64,000 nucleotides of DNA from Marivita lacus (GCF_014637725.1 NZ_BMFC01000001.1:2632-66631); one strand, 5' to 3'. Shown: positions 51,911 through 61,461, numbered from the stretch's first letter. Numbers and translations: made by a program. The notes: generated from the sequence alone by a model not told the origin.

Positions 51911-53626
51911 CTAGAGCGGCAGGCCGACAACAAAGCGCGCCCCGAGCGGTTCGGATGTCGCGTCAGCTTCGGTCGGGCGGATGTTTTCGGCCCAGATCAC
52001 GCCGCCATGCGCTTCGACGATCTGCTTGGAGATCGCCAGCCCAAGCCCGGAATTATTGCCGAAATCGGTTTCGGGCCGCTGCGAGTAGAAGCGTTTGAAA
52101 ATCTTGGTCAAAGCCTCATCGGGAATGCCCGGCCCGGTATCCTCGACCACGATCAGAACGCGGTTCTCGCGGCGACGCGCCCAGATTCGAATGGCATCCC
52201 CGTCTTCGCAGAAACTGACCGCGTTGCTGATCAGGTTGACGAAGACCTGTGCCAGCCGTGCCTCAAGCCCGTGGACAAGGATCGGTCGATCCGGCAGGTC
52301 GGAGATGAATTCGATGCCCCGGCGTTTCGCGTCGTCCCCGAGGAACTGCGACAGGTTCTTGAGCATATCCAGAAGGTTGAACTCGGCCTCTTCCTCCTTG
52401 ACCAGCTCACTGTCCAGACGCGACGCGTTTGAGATGTCGCTGACAAGCCGGTCAAGGCGACGCACATCGTGGTCGATCACATCTAGAAGGCGTTCGACCT
52501 GATCTGGACGTTTCGCCAGACGCAAGGTGCCTACCGCCGACCGCAGCGAGGCCAGGGGATTCTTGATTTCATGCGCCACGTCGGCTGCGAATTGTTCATT
52601 AGCGTCGATCCGGTCGTAAAGGGCTGCCACCATACCCCGCAGCGCGCCGGACAGCCGCCCGATCTCGTCGGGTCGTGCGGTCAGGTCGGGGATGCGAATT
52701 CGGCCGGAGGACACATTGCGTCGGTTGCGGTCGCGCCCGACCTCTGCCGCGTCGGCCAGGTTTGAAATCGGGTTGGAGATCGTCGATGCCAGAACAAGGC
52801 TCAGCCCGATCGACACAAGCGTGGCGATGACGAACATCTGAAGGACATTCTCGCGCTCGAGCCGCACCGCGGCGTCGATTTCCGGCGCAAAGCTGACCAG
52901 CGCGATGGTGCCGGCGACACCGCTGGCAACTTCGATGGGGCTGAGCGCTGTAAAGATCGTCTCGCCGCCCGGCCCTTCAGACCGTTCGATCCGAGTCTGC
53001 GTCGGGTCGGTCTCTTCGATCTGGCGGCGCAGGATGTCTTCGAGCGTCACCGGCTCCATCCCGGTATCCGTCTGGAATACCGAGGAAACGCTGCTCCAGA
53101 CGGTCAGCAGGAAGTCCGAGATCACGGTCGGTTTTTCAGAAATCGAAAGCCCGTTCGCGCCTGCCATCGGCCCATCGACATTGCCGACCAGAAAGCGCGC
53201 TGCGTCAAAGACGAAAACCTGCAGACCAGGCCGCATCTCGAGGTTTTCCAGTGTCTCGGCCACGTCGATGCCTTCGCCCAAGGCGAGGTTCACCGTCTGG
53301 TCCCGCATCGCCTGCGCTTCGAACACATCGGCAATCAGTTCCGCCTCGACGCGCACCGCCTCGGCCTTTTGTTCGGCCAAGGTGTCACGCGACGAGTTCA
53401 GGAAAAGGATGCCCGCAACGAGAAAGTTGAGGGCAACAAGGTTGAAAGTGATGATCTTGCGGGTCAGCGGTGACCGGTTGAGAGCGAACAGACCCCGCTT
53501 TTCGCGGCTGCTGCGCACTTCGGATTCGACATTTCTGTCGGGAGCGACCCAGTCATCCCCGAGCACCACATCCGCATCCTTGCGCCCGCCGTCCTTGCTG
53601 TGGGTCACACCCTCAACCAGTGCCAT
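51911..53626 (-). CDS. chvG: Sensor histidine kinase ChvG
   Basis: 571 residues. A cytoplasmic N-terminus (about 1-50), one membrane helix (ITFNLVALNFLVAGILFLN), a periplasmic sensing domain up to about residue 255, and a second helix (MFVIATLVSIGLSLVLAS) lead to HAMP and kinase domains. The phosphorylated His is in FAADVAHEIKNPLASLRS (near 351), and the ATP site has NAVSFCEDGD and DTGPGIPDEA. It activates ChvI in response to acid or envelope signals in related bacteria. I choose ATG 53626; the GTG at 53632 overlaps the chvI stop. Confidence 0.93.
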   Translation of the reverse strand: MALVEGVTHSKDGGRKDADVVLGDDWVAPDRNVESEVRSSREKRGLFALNRSPLTRKIITFNLVALNFLVAGILFLNSSRDTLAEQKAEAVRVEAELIADVFEAQAMRDQTVNLALGEGIDVAETLENLEMRPGLQVFVFDAARFLVGNVDGPMAGANGLSISEKPTVISDFLLTVWSSVSSVFQTDTGMEPVTLEDILRRQIEETDPTQTRIERSEGPGGETIFTALSPIEVASGVAGTIALVSFAPEIDAAVRLERENVLQMFVIATLVSIGLSLVLASTISNPISNLADAAEVGRDRNRRNVSSGRIRIPDLTARPDEIGRLSGALRGMVAALYDRIDANEQFAADVAHEIKNPLASLRSAVGTLRLAKRPDQVERLLDVIDHDVRRLDRLVSDISNASRLDSELVKEEEAEFNLLDMLKNLSQFLGDDAKRRGIEFISDLPDRPILVHGLEARLAQVFVNLISNAVSFCEDGDAIRIWARRRENRVLIVVEDTGPGIPDEALTKIFKRFYSQRPETDFGNNSGLGLAISKQIVEAHGGVIWAENIRPTEADATSEPLGARFVVGLPL

Positions 53627-53628
53627 GG

Positions 53629-54333
53629 TCACTCTTCGTTGTAACGGTAACCGATCCCGTAAAGCGTTTCGATAGCAGAGAAATCATTGTCGACCGTGCG
53701 CATCTTCTTGCGCAGGCGCTTGATGTGGCTGTCGATTGTGCGGTCGTCGACATAGACCTGATCGTCATAGGCCACATCCATCAACTGATCGCGTGACTTC
53801 ACGAAGCCCGGACGCTGTGCAAGTGCCTGAAGCAACAGGAATTCCGTGACGGTCAGCGACACGTCCAGCCCTTTCCACGACACCGAATGCCGCAGAGGGT
53901 CCATGCTCAGATTGCCCCGAACCATAAGCTTGGTCTCTTCGACCTCGGTTCCGTTCGCATCACCGGCAATTGCATCCTGACGGCGCAGCAATGCGCGAAT
54001 CCGCTCGACCAGCAGACGCTGGGAAAACGGCTTCTTGACGTAGTCATCCGCGCCCATGCGCAGGCCCAGAACCTCGTCAATCTCGTCATCCTTGGAGGTG
54101 AGGAAGATCACCGGCATCTTGGATTTCTGGCGCACGCGCTGCAACAGATCCATCCCGTCCATACGGGGCATCTTGATATCAAAGACGGCCATATCGGGCA
54201 TTTTCTTGTTGAACGCGTCAAGCGCGGCCTGTCCGTCATTATAGGTCTCAACCTCGAAACCCTCTGCCTCAAGGGTGATCGCGACCGATGTCAGGATATT
54301 CCTGTCATCGTCCACAAGGGCGATTTTCGACAT
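53629..54333 (-). CDS. chvI: Response regulator ChvI
   Basis: 234 residues, OmpR type. The receiver has acidic residues Asp8-10, phosphoacceptor Asp52 in [11 protein letters not shown], and Lys in YVKKPF. The winged-helix DNA-binding domain ends with [37 protein letters not shown]. It is divergent from pckA, which in relatives is part of the ChvI or PTS regulon, so direct control across the shared intergenic region is plausible. It is the first gene of the operon. Confidence 0.95.
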   Translation of the reverse strand: MSKIALVDDDRNILTSVAITLEAEGFEVETYNDGQAALDAFNKKMPDMAVFDIKMPRMDGMDLLQRVRQKSKMPVIFLTSKDDEIDEVLGLRMGADDYVKKPFSQRLLVERIRALLRRQDAIAGDANGTEVEETKLMVRGNLSMDPLRHSVSWKGLDVSLTVTEFLLLQALAQRPGFVKSRDQLMDVAYDDQVYVDDRTIDSHIKRLRKKMRTVDNDFSAIETLYGIGYRYNEE

Positions 54334-54675
54334 GGATTGTATTCCTTGTTCTGCTCTCGATTATGTTTTTCTTGCCATTATGTGTCTTTTTTCCGTTTGC
54401 GCCAACTTAATTTTGCGAATCACTCTGCAGCCGCACCCTTATTGAGACCGAAATGTCCTTACGGATGGCTAATTTGCATCACACGGCCCGACGCAGGGAG
54501 GAGATGGTTGCGCTAAACCCGTTTTGGTTGCGCTAACTGCGTGATTGCGTCCTGTTCAGATTTGGAAACGACATGCTAAGAGGCGAACACCCTTGGCGTA
54601 ACGTCACGGGCGGGACGCGTCGTTTCCGTCCCTCCGCAATACCGCCGCAGAAGCGCGGCTACAGGAGCTTGGCAA
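54334..54675. promoter_or_regulatory. Divergent chvI / pckA promoter region with a phased direct repeat
   Basis: 342 bases with no gene. The repeat TGGTTGCGCTAA occurs at 54505-54516 and again at 54525-54536. The offset is 20 bases, about two helical turns. Each copy is a near match to the LacI-type motif seen upstream of pyk (CGCTAA core). These may be sites for a carbon-control regulator such as CceR, or for ChvI, activating pckA. A third, AT-rich part near 54350-54420 probably holds the chvI promoter. Confidence 0.5.
54505..54536. repeat. TGGTTGCGCTAA direct repeat, 20-base period
   Basis: Two exact 12-base copies at 54505-54516 and 54525-54536, about 140-170 bases before the pckA start. 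Helical phasing supports binding of the same protein face to both. See the divergent promoter region entry for the regulator candidates. Confidence 0.65.
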
Positions 54676-56274
54676 ATGACATTTGGACGGGTGAACCCGG
54701 GATTCCGGCTGGAAGATCAACAGATCAACGGGCTTGGCAATGTCTATTACAACCTCACAGAGCCTGCGCTGATCGAAGCTGCGCTGAAACGCGGCGAGGG
54801 CACGCTGGGCAATGGCGGGGCTTTCCTTGTCACCACTGGCAAGTTCACGGGCCGGTCCCCCAAGGACAAGCACGTCGTCAAGACCGACAGCGTGGCCGAC
54901 ACGATCTGGTGGGACAACAACGCTCCGATGACGCCCGAAGGGTTTGACGCGCTTTATGCCGACATGCTCGAGCACATGAAGGGCCGCGAATATTTCGTGC
55001 AGGACCTGACCGGCGGTGCGGACCCCAAGCATTCGATCGACGTGCGCTTCGTGCAGGAACTCGCCTGGCACAACCTCTTCATCCGCCACATGATGCGCCG
55101 CCCCGAGCGCGAAGACCTCGAAACGTTCATTGCCGATTTCACCGTCATCAACTGCCCCTCGTTCAAGGCAGACCCCAAGAAACACAATTGCCGGTCCGAA
55201 ACGGTCATCGCGATGAACTTCGACCGCAAGCTGATCCTGATCGGCGGCACCGAATACGCGGGTGAGAACAAGAAATCCATCTTCTCGCTGCTGAACTATT
55301 TGCTGCCGGAAAAGGGAATCATGCCGATGCATTGCTCGGCCAACCACGCCGTCGGCAACCCGGTCGACACCGCGATCTTCTTCGGCCTGTCTGGCACCGG
55401 CAAGACCACGCTCTCGGCTGACCCGAACCGCGTGCTGATCGGCGACGACGAACATGGCTGGTCGGATCGTGGCACCTTCAACTTCGAAGGCGGCTGCTAC
55501 GCCAAGACGATCAACCTGTCGGCCGAGGCCGAGCCCGAGATTTACGCCACGACCGAGAAATTCGGCACCGTGATCGAGAACATGGTCTTCGACCCCGAAA
55601 CCTTCGAGCTTGATTTCAAGGATGACAGCCTGACCGCGAACATGCGCTGCGCCTATCCGCTCGACTATATCTCGAACGCGTCCACCACGGCGCTTGGCGG
55701 GCACCCAAAGAACATCATCATGCTGACCTGCGATGCCTTCGGCGTCCTGCCCCCCATCTCGCGGCTGACACCGGCGCAGGCAATGTACCACTTCCTGTCG
55801 GGCTTCACCTCCAAGGTCGCAGGCACGGAACGCGGCGTGACCGAACCGGAACCCACGTTCTCGACCTGCTTCGGCGCGCCCTTCATGCCGCGCCGTCCCG
55901 AAGTCTACGGCAACCTGCTGCGTGAAAAGATCGCGTCGCATGGCGCGACCTGCTGGCTCGTCAACACCGGCTGGACGGGGGGCGCTTACGGCTCCGGCCA
56001 ACGCATGCCGATCAAGGCGACCCGCGCGCTGCTGACCGCGGCCCTTGACGGCAGTCTCGCCGAGGCCGAGTTCCGCAAGGACCCGAACTTCGGCTTCGAA
56101 GTCCCGGTCAAGGTCGAGGGCGTGCCGGACATGCTCCTCGATCCGCGCCGCACATGGAACGACAAGGACGCCTATGACGCGCAGGCAACCAAGCTGGTCC
56201 AGATGTTCGCCGACAATTTCGCGCAATACGTGCCCTATATCGACGACGACGTGAAAGCCGCTGCCATCGGCTAA
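54676..56274 (+). CDS. pckA: Phosphoenolpyruvate carboxykinase (ATP)
   Basis: 532 residues. It converts oxaloacetate and ATP to PEP and CO2 in gluconeogenesis. The kinase-1a P-loop is [16 protein letters not shown], followed by [11 protein letters not shown] and the metal and substrate segments EGGCYAKTI and CAYPLDYI. The length is normal. ACAGGAG precedes the ATG. A strong terminator follows the gene. With pyk it sets the direction of carbon flow; the HPr/HprK system next door senses the same node. Confidence 0.98.
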   Translation: MTFGRVNPGFRLEDQQINGLGNVYYNLTEPALIEAALKRGEGTLGNGGAFLVTTGKFTGRSPKDKHVVKTDSVADTIWWDNNAPMTPEGFDALYADMLEHMKGREYFVQDLTGGADPKHSIDVRFVQELAWHNLFIRHMMRRPEREDLETFIADFTVINCPSFKADPKKHNCRSETVIAMNFDRKLILIGGTEYAGENKKSIFSLLNYLLPEKGIMPMHCSANHAVGNPVDTAIFFGLSGTGKTTLSADPNRVLIGDDEHGWSDRGTFNFEGGCYAKTINLSAEAEPEIYATTEKFGTVIENMVFDPETFELDFKDDSLTANMRCAYPLDYISNASTTALGGHPKNIIMLTCDAFGVLPPISRLTPAQAMYHFLSGFTSKVAGTERGVTEPEPTFSTCFGAPFMPRRPEVYGNLLREKIASHGATCWLVNTGWTGGAYGSGQRMPIKATRALLTAALDGSLAEAEFRKDPNFGFEVPVKVEGVPDMLLDPRRTWNDKDAYDAQATKLVQMFADNFAQYVPYIDDDVKAAAIG

Positions 56275-56304
56275 GGCGGCCTGCGTCGAAAGGCGCTTGG
56301 AAAG

Positions 56305-56349
56305 ACAAGGGCGGGCACACCATATTCGTGGGGGCCCGCCCTTGTTGTT
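56305..56349 (+). terminator. Terminator of pckA
   Basis: Arms ACAAGGGCGGGC (56305-56316) and GCCCGCCCTTGT (56334-56345) form a perfect 12-bp stem, followed by TGTTTT. Starts about 30 bases after the pckA stop. Confidence 0.85.
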
Positions 56350-56491
56350 TTCTGCACCTGCATCGGATTAGCGCCGCAGGGCAGCAATTCAATGCGAAAG
56401 ATTGAAACAAATATTAGGCGGATTTGGTATTTTTGTTGCGCTGCACCTGCAAAATGGATATCCAGCGGCAAAGCTGAAAAGGACACGATTC
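56350..56491. promoter_or_regulatory. mcd promoter region with inverted repeats
   Basis: AT-rich compared with the surroundings. It carries TTCAAT (56388-56393) opposite ATTGAA (56401-56406), and TTTTG (56431-56435) opposite CAAAA (56450-56454). Either could be an operator for a regulator of the ethylmalonyl-CoA pathway; none can be assigned. Confidence 0.35.
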
Positions 56492-58180
56492 ATGGCCCAT
56501 GACGGACAAGACCTGACCCTGACCACCGAAACGATCCTGCCCGACCTGATCATATTGACCGCTGCGGCGCTCGAACCCGCAAACGCCATCCTCGATCTGG
56601 CCAACGCCCGCGTGCGCGACATGGTCGAAGCGGACGGTCGCATCTCGGGCACCCTGATCGAGGAAAACCAGACCGCGGCACACGGGCTGGCATGGCTTGC
56701 CACCTACGTGGAATCGCTCCGCCAGATGCAGGGCTGGGCCGAACGTCTGACCGCCGATGGCAGATTCAGCGAGGTCGAACAGCTGATCCACCAGATCGCC
56801 TTTGGCGAATACCTCTGGCAAATCTACGGTGGCATCCAGATGAACCAGGGCGAAATGGTCCGACTTCAGGACATCGGCCTGTCGCAGGACGACATGCGCG
56901 TCCTGATGTCCCCCGAAGTGATGCAGCTGACCCAAGGCGGCAACACGCAGGCCGCCCGTATTCGGCTTGTCGAACTGATGCAGGAACGCAGCGCCGAACT
57001 GACCGTCGGCGTCTGTGGTCTCGATGACGAGCTTGAGATGATCCGCGAACAGTTCCGCCGCTTCTCGCTCGACAAGGTCGAACCCTATGCACAGGAATGG
57101 CATCTCAAGGACGAGCTGATCCCGATGGAGATCATCGACGAACTGGCCGAAATGGGCGTGTTCGGCCTGACCATCCCCGAGGAACATGGCGGTTTCGGCC
57201 TGTCCAAGAACGCCATGTGTGTCGTGTCCGAGGAACTCTCGCGCGGCTATATCGGCGTTGGCTCCCTCGGCACCCGGTCCGAGATCGCGGCCGAACTTGT
57301 GATCGCGGGCGGCACCGACGCGCAGAAGGCCAAATGGCTGCCTGGCCTCGCCTCTGGGGAAATCCTCCCCACGGCCGTGTTCACCGAACCCAACACCGGA
57401 TCCGACCTCGGCAGCCTGCGCACCAAGGCCGTGAAGGACGAGAACGGCGACTGGATCCTCAACGGCAACAAGACATGGATCACCCATGCCGCCCGCACCC
57501 ATGTGATGACGGTGCTGGCCCGCACGGTGCCCGACACAGACAATTACAAAGGCCTGTCGATGTTCATGGCCGAAAAGACCCCGGGCACCGATCAAGCCCC
57601 TTGGCAGGATGCGGGCATCTCCGGTGGCGAGATCGAAGTCCTCGGCTATCGCGGCATGAAGGAATACACGCTCAATTTCGATGACTTCAAGGTCAAGGGC
57701 GAGAACCTGCTGGGCATGGAAGAGGGCAAGGGCTTCAAGCAGCTGATGGAAACGTTCGAATCCGCCCGCATCCAGACCGCCGCCCGCGCCATCGGCGTGG
57801 CGCAATCGGCGCTCGATGAAGGCATGAAATACGCTCAGGATCGCAAGCAGTTCGGCAAGGCGCTGATCCATTTCCCGCGCGTTGCGTCGAAACTGGCGAT
57901 GATGGCCGTCGAAATCATGGTCGCGCGTCAGCTGACCTATTTCTCCGCCCGCGAAAAGGACGAAGGCCGCCGCTGCGACCTCGAGGCCGGGATGGCGAAA
58001 CTGCTGGGCGCACGGGTGGCTTGGGCTGCCGCCGACAACGCGCTGCAAATCCACGGCGGCAACGGCTTCGCGCTGGAATACAAGATCAGCCGCATCCTCT
58101 GTGACGCGCGCATCCTCAACATCTTTGAAGGTGCCGCCGAAATTCAGGCGCAGGTCATCGCGCGACGCCTGCTGGGGTGA
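56492..58180 (+). CDS. mcd: Methylsuccinyl-CoA dehydrogenase
   Basis: 562 residues, an acyl-CoA dehydrogenase with an N-terminal extension of about 170 residues before the catalytic fold. The extension (LTAAALEPANAILDLANARVRDMV, then QGWAERLTADGRFSEVEQLIHQIAFGEYLWQI) is the mark of Mcd, which oxidises methylsuccinyl-CoA to mesaconyl-CoA in the ethylmalonyl-CoA pathway. The dehydrogenase part has FTEPNTGSDLGSLRT, ARAIGVAQSALDEGMKYAQDRKQFG and QIHGGNGFALEY, as in other acyl-CoA dehydrogenases. Electrons go to ETF, encoded 10 kb upstream. AAGGA supports the ATG at 56492. A pckA paralogue is not needed to explain its position. Confidence 0.88.
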   Translation: MAHDGQDLTLTTETILPDLIILTAAALEPANAILDLANARVRDMVEADGRISGTLIEENQTAAHGLAWLATYVESLRQMQGWAERLTADGRFSEVEQLIHQIAFGEYLWQIYGGIQMNQGEMVRLQDIGLSQDDMRVLMSPEVMQLTQGGNTQAARIRLVELMQERSAELTVGVCGLDDELEMIREQFRRFSLDKVEPYAQEWHLKDELIPMEIIDELAEMGVFGLTIPEEHGGFGLSKNAMCVVSEELSRGYIGVGSLGTRSEIAAELVIAGGTDAQKAKWLPGLASGEILPTAVFTEPNTGSDLGSLRTKAVKDENGDWILNGNKTWITHAARTHVMTVLARTVPDTDNYKGLSMFMAEKTPGTDQAPWQDAGISGGEIEVLGYRGMKEYTLNFDDFKVKGENLLGMEEGKGFKQLMETFESARIQTAARAIGVAQSALDEGMKYAQDRKQFGKALIHFPRVASKLAMMAVEIMVARQLTYFSAREKDEGRRCDLEAGMAKLLGARVAWAAADNALQIHGGNGFALEYKISRILCDARILNIFEGAAEIQAQVIARRLLG

Positions 58181-58208
58181 ACTGCGCTCCCGGATGCAAA
58201 GGTCCTTG

Positions 58209-58244
58209 GAAGGTCGGGCAACGTGCCCGGCCTTCTTTTTTTTT
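58209..58244 (+). terminator. Terminator of mcd
   Basis: Stem GAAGGTCGGGC / GCCCGGCCTTC (one G-T pair) around AACGT, followed by nine T. It begins 29 bases after the mcd stop. Confidence 0.93.
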
Positions 58245-58373
58245 GCCGGCAACACATGTGTCTGATCTGCATCCAGATCGGCGGCAGACCGGGCTGATGG
58301 ACGTAATCAAGGCGGTCGAGATTTACAACGACCTCAGCACCTGAAACCCCGGCCTGATCTTCTTCGGTTTCAA

Positions 58374-58445
58374 AATACCTCGGGAGCGCGAGGGCAGAGC
58401 CCTCGCATCCGCCCCCGGCGGATCATTTTCCGTTGACGGAAAATG
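58374..58445. repeat. Three contiguous hairpins after the DMGDH-like gene (REP-like module)
   Basis: AAATACCTCGGGA (58374-58386) leads into three back-to-back palindromes. First, GCGAGGG-CAGAG-CCCTCGC at 58388-58406. Second, ATCCGCC-CCC-GGCGGAT at 58407-58423. Third, CATTTTCCGT and ACGGAAAATG around TG at 58424-58445. They abut with no spare base and stand 9 bases from the stop of the DMGDH-like gene. The first hairpin and its flank match the metG/FKBP element at 24730-24763. Likely a terminator or mRNA-stabilising 3' element. Confidence 0.65.
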
Positions 58446-58454
58446 CCGGACGTA

Positions 58455-60956
58455 TCAGCCGTCCTTGCGGATGACCTCGTTTTTTGGATCATAAGGGCTG
58501 TCCTCGACAACCTCCGCATCCCAAAGCTGGTCGAACATCTTGACCTGCAGTTTGGTCCCCGGCACCGCCAGTTCGGGCTTGACATAGCCCATCCCGATGG
58601 ATTTCCCGAAGGCCACCGAATAGCCGCCCGAGGTCAGACGCCCGACACGGGTCTCGCCGTGATACAGCACTTCGCGGCCCCACGGATCGGCATCGTCGGG
58701 CCCGTCGATCAGCAGCGTGCAGCATTTGGACCGTACACCCGTCGCGATCAAGGCGTCTTTCCCGTGGAAGTCCTTGTCAAGATCGACAAAGCGCGGCAGG
58801 TCGGCTTCGAGCGGGGTCGCATCGCGGCCCAGTTCGTTGCCGAAGGCGCGATAGGATTTTTCCTGACGCAACCAGTTCTGCGCCCGTGCCCCCACCAGCT
58901 TCAACCCATGTGGCGCACCCGCCTCCATGAGCCGATCCCAGAGATGGTTCTGCATCTCGATCGGGTGATGTAATTCCCAACCCAGCTCGCCGGTATAGGC
59001 GACGCGCACAGCAACGACGGGAACCATGCCCAGTTCGATCTTGCGCAGGCCAAGCCATGGGAAACGCTTGTTGGACAGCGCCGTTTCCGGCTCAGCATCC
59101 CGGATCAGGGCCTTTAACACATCACGGGATTTTGGTCCGGCAATCGCAAAGACGCCCATGCGTGTAGTCCAATCTTCAAGATTGATGCGACCGAACTCCG
59201 CCTCCTTGTCTTCGATGGCCTTGCGCAGGAAGTCCGCGTCATAGGCCGACCACGCGCCCGCCGAAATAAGGACAAAGCGATCCTCTTCCTCACGCATGAT
59301 CGTGTATTCGGTGCGCGTGGTGCCCTTCGCGGTCAGCGCATAGGTCAGGTTGATCCGCCCGACCTTGGGCAGCTTGTTGGTGGTGAACCAGTCAAGGAAC
59401 GCAGCGGCACCGGGCCCGTGCAGCACGTGCTTGGAAAAGGCGGTCGCGTCGATCAGACCCACGCCTTCGCGCACGGCCTTGGCTTCGTCCACCGCATATT
59501 GCCACCAGCCACCGCGCTTGAAGGACCGCGCATCGTGGTCGAAAGTCTCCGGCGCATCCAGAGGCCCGTAATAGTTTGGACGCTCCCAGCCATTCACATG
59601 ACCGAACTGCGCGCCCAGCGCCTTTTGCCGGTCGTACGCCGGGGCCGTACGAAGCGGACGGCACGCAGGACGCTCTTCGTCCGGGTGATGCAGGATATAG
59701 ACGTGCTCATACGCCTCTTCGTTCTTGCGCGCGGCGTATTCCGTGGTCATCCACGACCCGTAGCGCTTGGGGTCGAGCGAGGCCATGTCGATCTCGGCTT
59801 CCCCCTCGACCATCAACTGGGCAAGGTAGTACCCCGTGCCGCCCGCCGCGGTGATGCCAAAGCTGAAGCCTTCGGCCAGCCACATGTTGCGCAGCCCCGG
59901 AGCCGGACCCACCAGAGGGTTTCCGTCAGGCGTGTAGCAGATCGGACCGTTGAAATCGTCCTTCAGACCCACGGTTTCCGACGACGGAATCCGGTGGATC
60001 ATGCTCATGTATTCTTCCTCGATCCGCTCCAGATCGAGCGGGAACAGGTCGGCGCGGAAACTGTCAGGTACGCCGTATTCGAACCGCGCCGGCGCATTGC
60101 GCTCGTATGGGCCGAGGATCCAGCCGCCACGCTCTTCGCGCACATACCACTTGGCATCGGCATCGCGCAGCACCGGGTGTTCGGGATTGCCCGCCTTGCG
60201 CCATTCGACCAGTGCGGGGTCCGGCTCTGTCACGATGAACTGGTGCTCCACCGGGATCGCGGGGATCTTGATCCCCAGCAGCTTTGCCGTGCGCTGCGGG
60301 TGGTTGCCCGTCGCTGTCACGACATGTTCCGCGTGAATGACGATCTGCTCTTCTGACGGCACGAGGTTGCCGCCCTTTTCCACCATCTTGGTGCAGGTGA
60401 CATCCCAATGATCGCCGGTCCAGTGGAACGCGTCCGCCTGCCACTTTCGCTCGATCATCACGCCGCGCTGACGAGCGCCCTTGGCCATCGCCATGGTGAC
60501 GTCTGCGGGATTGATGTAGCCGTCGGTCGGGTGGAAGATCGCACCGACCAGATCGTCGCAATTCACAAGCGGATACCGCTCCTTGATCTGCGCAGGCTTC
60601 AGCCACTCATAAGGCACGCCACAGGTTTCCGCCGTGCTCGCATAGATCATGTATTCGTCCATGCGCGCCTGCGTCTGCGCCATGCGCAGGTTGCCGACGA
60701 CGGAAAAGCCCGCGTTCAGACCGGTCTCTTCCTCGAGCGTCTTGTAGTACTTGATCGAATAGTCGTGAATATGGGTCGTCGCATAGGACATGTTGAAATA
60801 GGGCAACAGGCCAGCGGCATGCCAGGTCGAGCCGGATGTCAGTTCATCCCGCTCGAGCAGCATCACGTCGTCCCACCCTGCGCGGGCGAGGTGATAGGCA
60901 ATCGAGGTGCCGACAGCGCCACCACCGACAACCAAAGCTTTGACATGCGTTTTCAT
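58455..60956 (-). CDS. FAD-dependent dehydrogenase with GcvT domains (dimethylglycine dehydrogenase-like)
   Basis: 833 residues. An N-terminal DAO-type FAD domain (VVGGGAVGTSIAYHLARAG) carries the flavinylation His46 in STWHAAGLL. The C-terminal 400 residues are a folate-binding GcvT/aminomethyltransferase fold (AFSKHVLHGPGAAAFLDWF; VAYTGELGWELHHP; PLEADLPRFVDLDKDFHGK). The layout matches dimethylglycine and sarcosine dehydrogenases, which demethylate to tetrahydrofolate-bound C1. Together with the MttB-like gene and ETF this fits glycine betaine or methylamine use. The precise substrate is unproven. Confidence 0.88.
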   Translation of the reverse strand: MKTHVKALVVGGGAVGTSIAYHLARAGWDDVMLLERDELTSGSTWHAAGLLPYFNMSYATTHIHDYSIKYYKTLEEETGLNAGFSVVGNLRMAQTQARMDEYMIYASTAETCGVPYEWLKPAQIKERYPLVNCDDLVGAIFHPTDGYINPADVTMAMAKGARQRGVMIERKWQADAFHWTGDHWDVTCTKMVEKGGNLVPSEEQIVIHAEHVVTATGNHPQRTAKLLGIKIPAIPVEHQFIVTEPDPALVEWRKAGNPEHPVLRDADAKWYVREERGGWILGPYERNAPARFEYGVPDSFRADLFPLDLERIEEEYMSMIHRIPSSETVGLKDDFNGPICYTPDGNPLVGPAPGLRNMWLAEGFSFGITAAGGTGYYLAQLMVEGEAEIDMASLDPKRYGSWMTTEYAARKNEEAYEHVYILHHPDEERPACRPLRTAPAYDRQKALGAQFGHVNGWERPNYYGPLDAPETFDHDARSFKRGGWWQYAVDEAKAVREGVGLIDATAFSKHVLHGPGAAAFLDWFTTNKLPKVGRINLTYALTAKGTTRTEYTIMREEEDRFVLISAGAWSAYDADFLRKAIEDKEAEFGRINLEDWTTRMGVFAIAGPKSRDVLKALIRDAEPETALSNKRFPWLGLRKIELGMVPVVAVRVAYTGELGWELHHPIEMQNHLWDRLMEAGAPHGLKLVGARAQNWLRQEKSYRAFGNELGRDATPLEADLPRFVDLDKDFHGKDALIATGVRSKCCTLLIDGPDDADPWGREVLYHGETRVGRLTSGGYSVAFGKSIGMGYVKPELAVPGTKLQVKMFDQLWDAEVVEDSPYDPKNEVIRKDG

Positions 60957-61065
60957 GGGTCTTCACTCCGAGACATTTGTCCCGTGCATACCCGTCGTGC
61001 AAACGCGCCACCAAACCGTCCCGACACGTTGCAGCAGGAAAACGACGCGCTGTCGATTCCCGTCG

Positions 61066-61461
61066 TTACCGCAGCACCCGCGCCCGTGGATAAAGCGAGA
61101 TCTCTGGCGCAAGGGACGTTGCCACCGAGGCCAGAATGAGGGGCGCATTCACCGGCGCGGCAGGCTCGGTCAGGGCCAAGGCCCGTTCGGGCACGGCAAG
61201 CCCCACCTTGGCAAGCACGCCAGCCTCGTCGATGACCGCGATGCCGCGCACCGCGCTGGTCCTCGCCGCGTCGATCACCGCAAAGGCGATGGCGGCCTCG
61301 TCTCCGTAGCGATCAACGACCGACAGCTTGTAGGCGTCAAAGGAATAGTCGTCGTCAGCAGCCTTGGCCTGCTGCGTATAGTCCCAGGTTCCCACCACGC
61401 CGCACAGTCCCGCAGCGTAGAACCCAAGCTTGAAGATACTCTTTACAAGTTTACCAATCAT
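61066..61461 (-). CDS. Hypothetical exported or membrane protein
   Basis: 131 residues. The N-terminal segment VKSIFKLGFYAAGLCGVVGTW is a signal anchor, followed by DYTQQAKAADDDYSFDAYKLSVVDRYGDEAAIAFAVIDAARTS. No known domain is recognised. TGGGG lies upstream of the ATG at 61461. It is 109 bases upstream of the DMGDH-like gene on the same strand and may be co-transcribed, though nothing seen links the two in function. Confidence 0.6.
   Translation of the reverse strand: MIGKLVKSIFKLGFYAAGLCGVVGTWDYTQQAKAADDDYSFDAYKLSVVDRYGDEAAIAFAVIDAARTSAVRGIAVIDEAGVLAKVGLAVPERALALTEPAAPVNAPLILASVATSLAPEISLYPRARVLR

Noticed and set aside
54604-56226. 540-codon frame antisense to pckA
   Set aside because: pckA is complete and conserved; the antisense frame is a compositional artefact.
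56414-58255. 613-codon frame antisense to mcd
   Set aside because: The mcd frame matches its family along its whole length; the antisense sequence has no domain.
58455-60956. DMSP demethylase DmdA
   Set aside because: DmdA is a single GcvT-like protein of about 370 residues; this one has an FAD domain and 833 residues.
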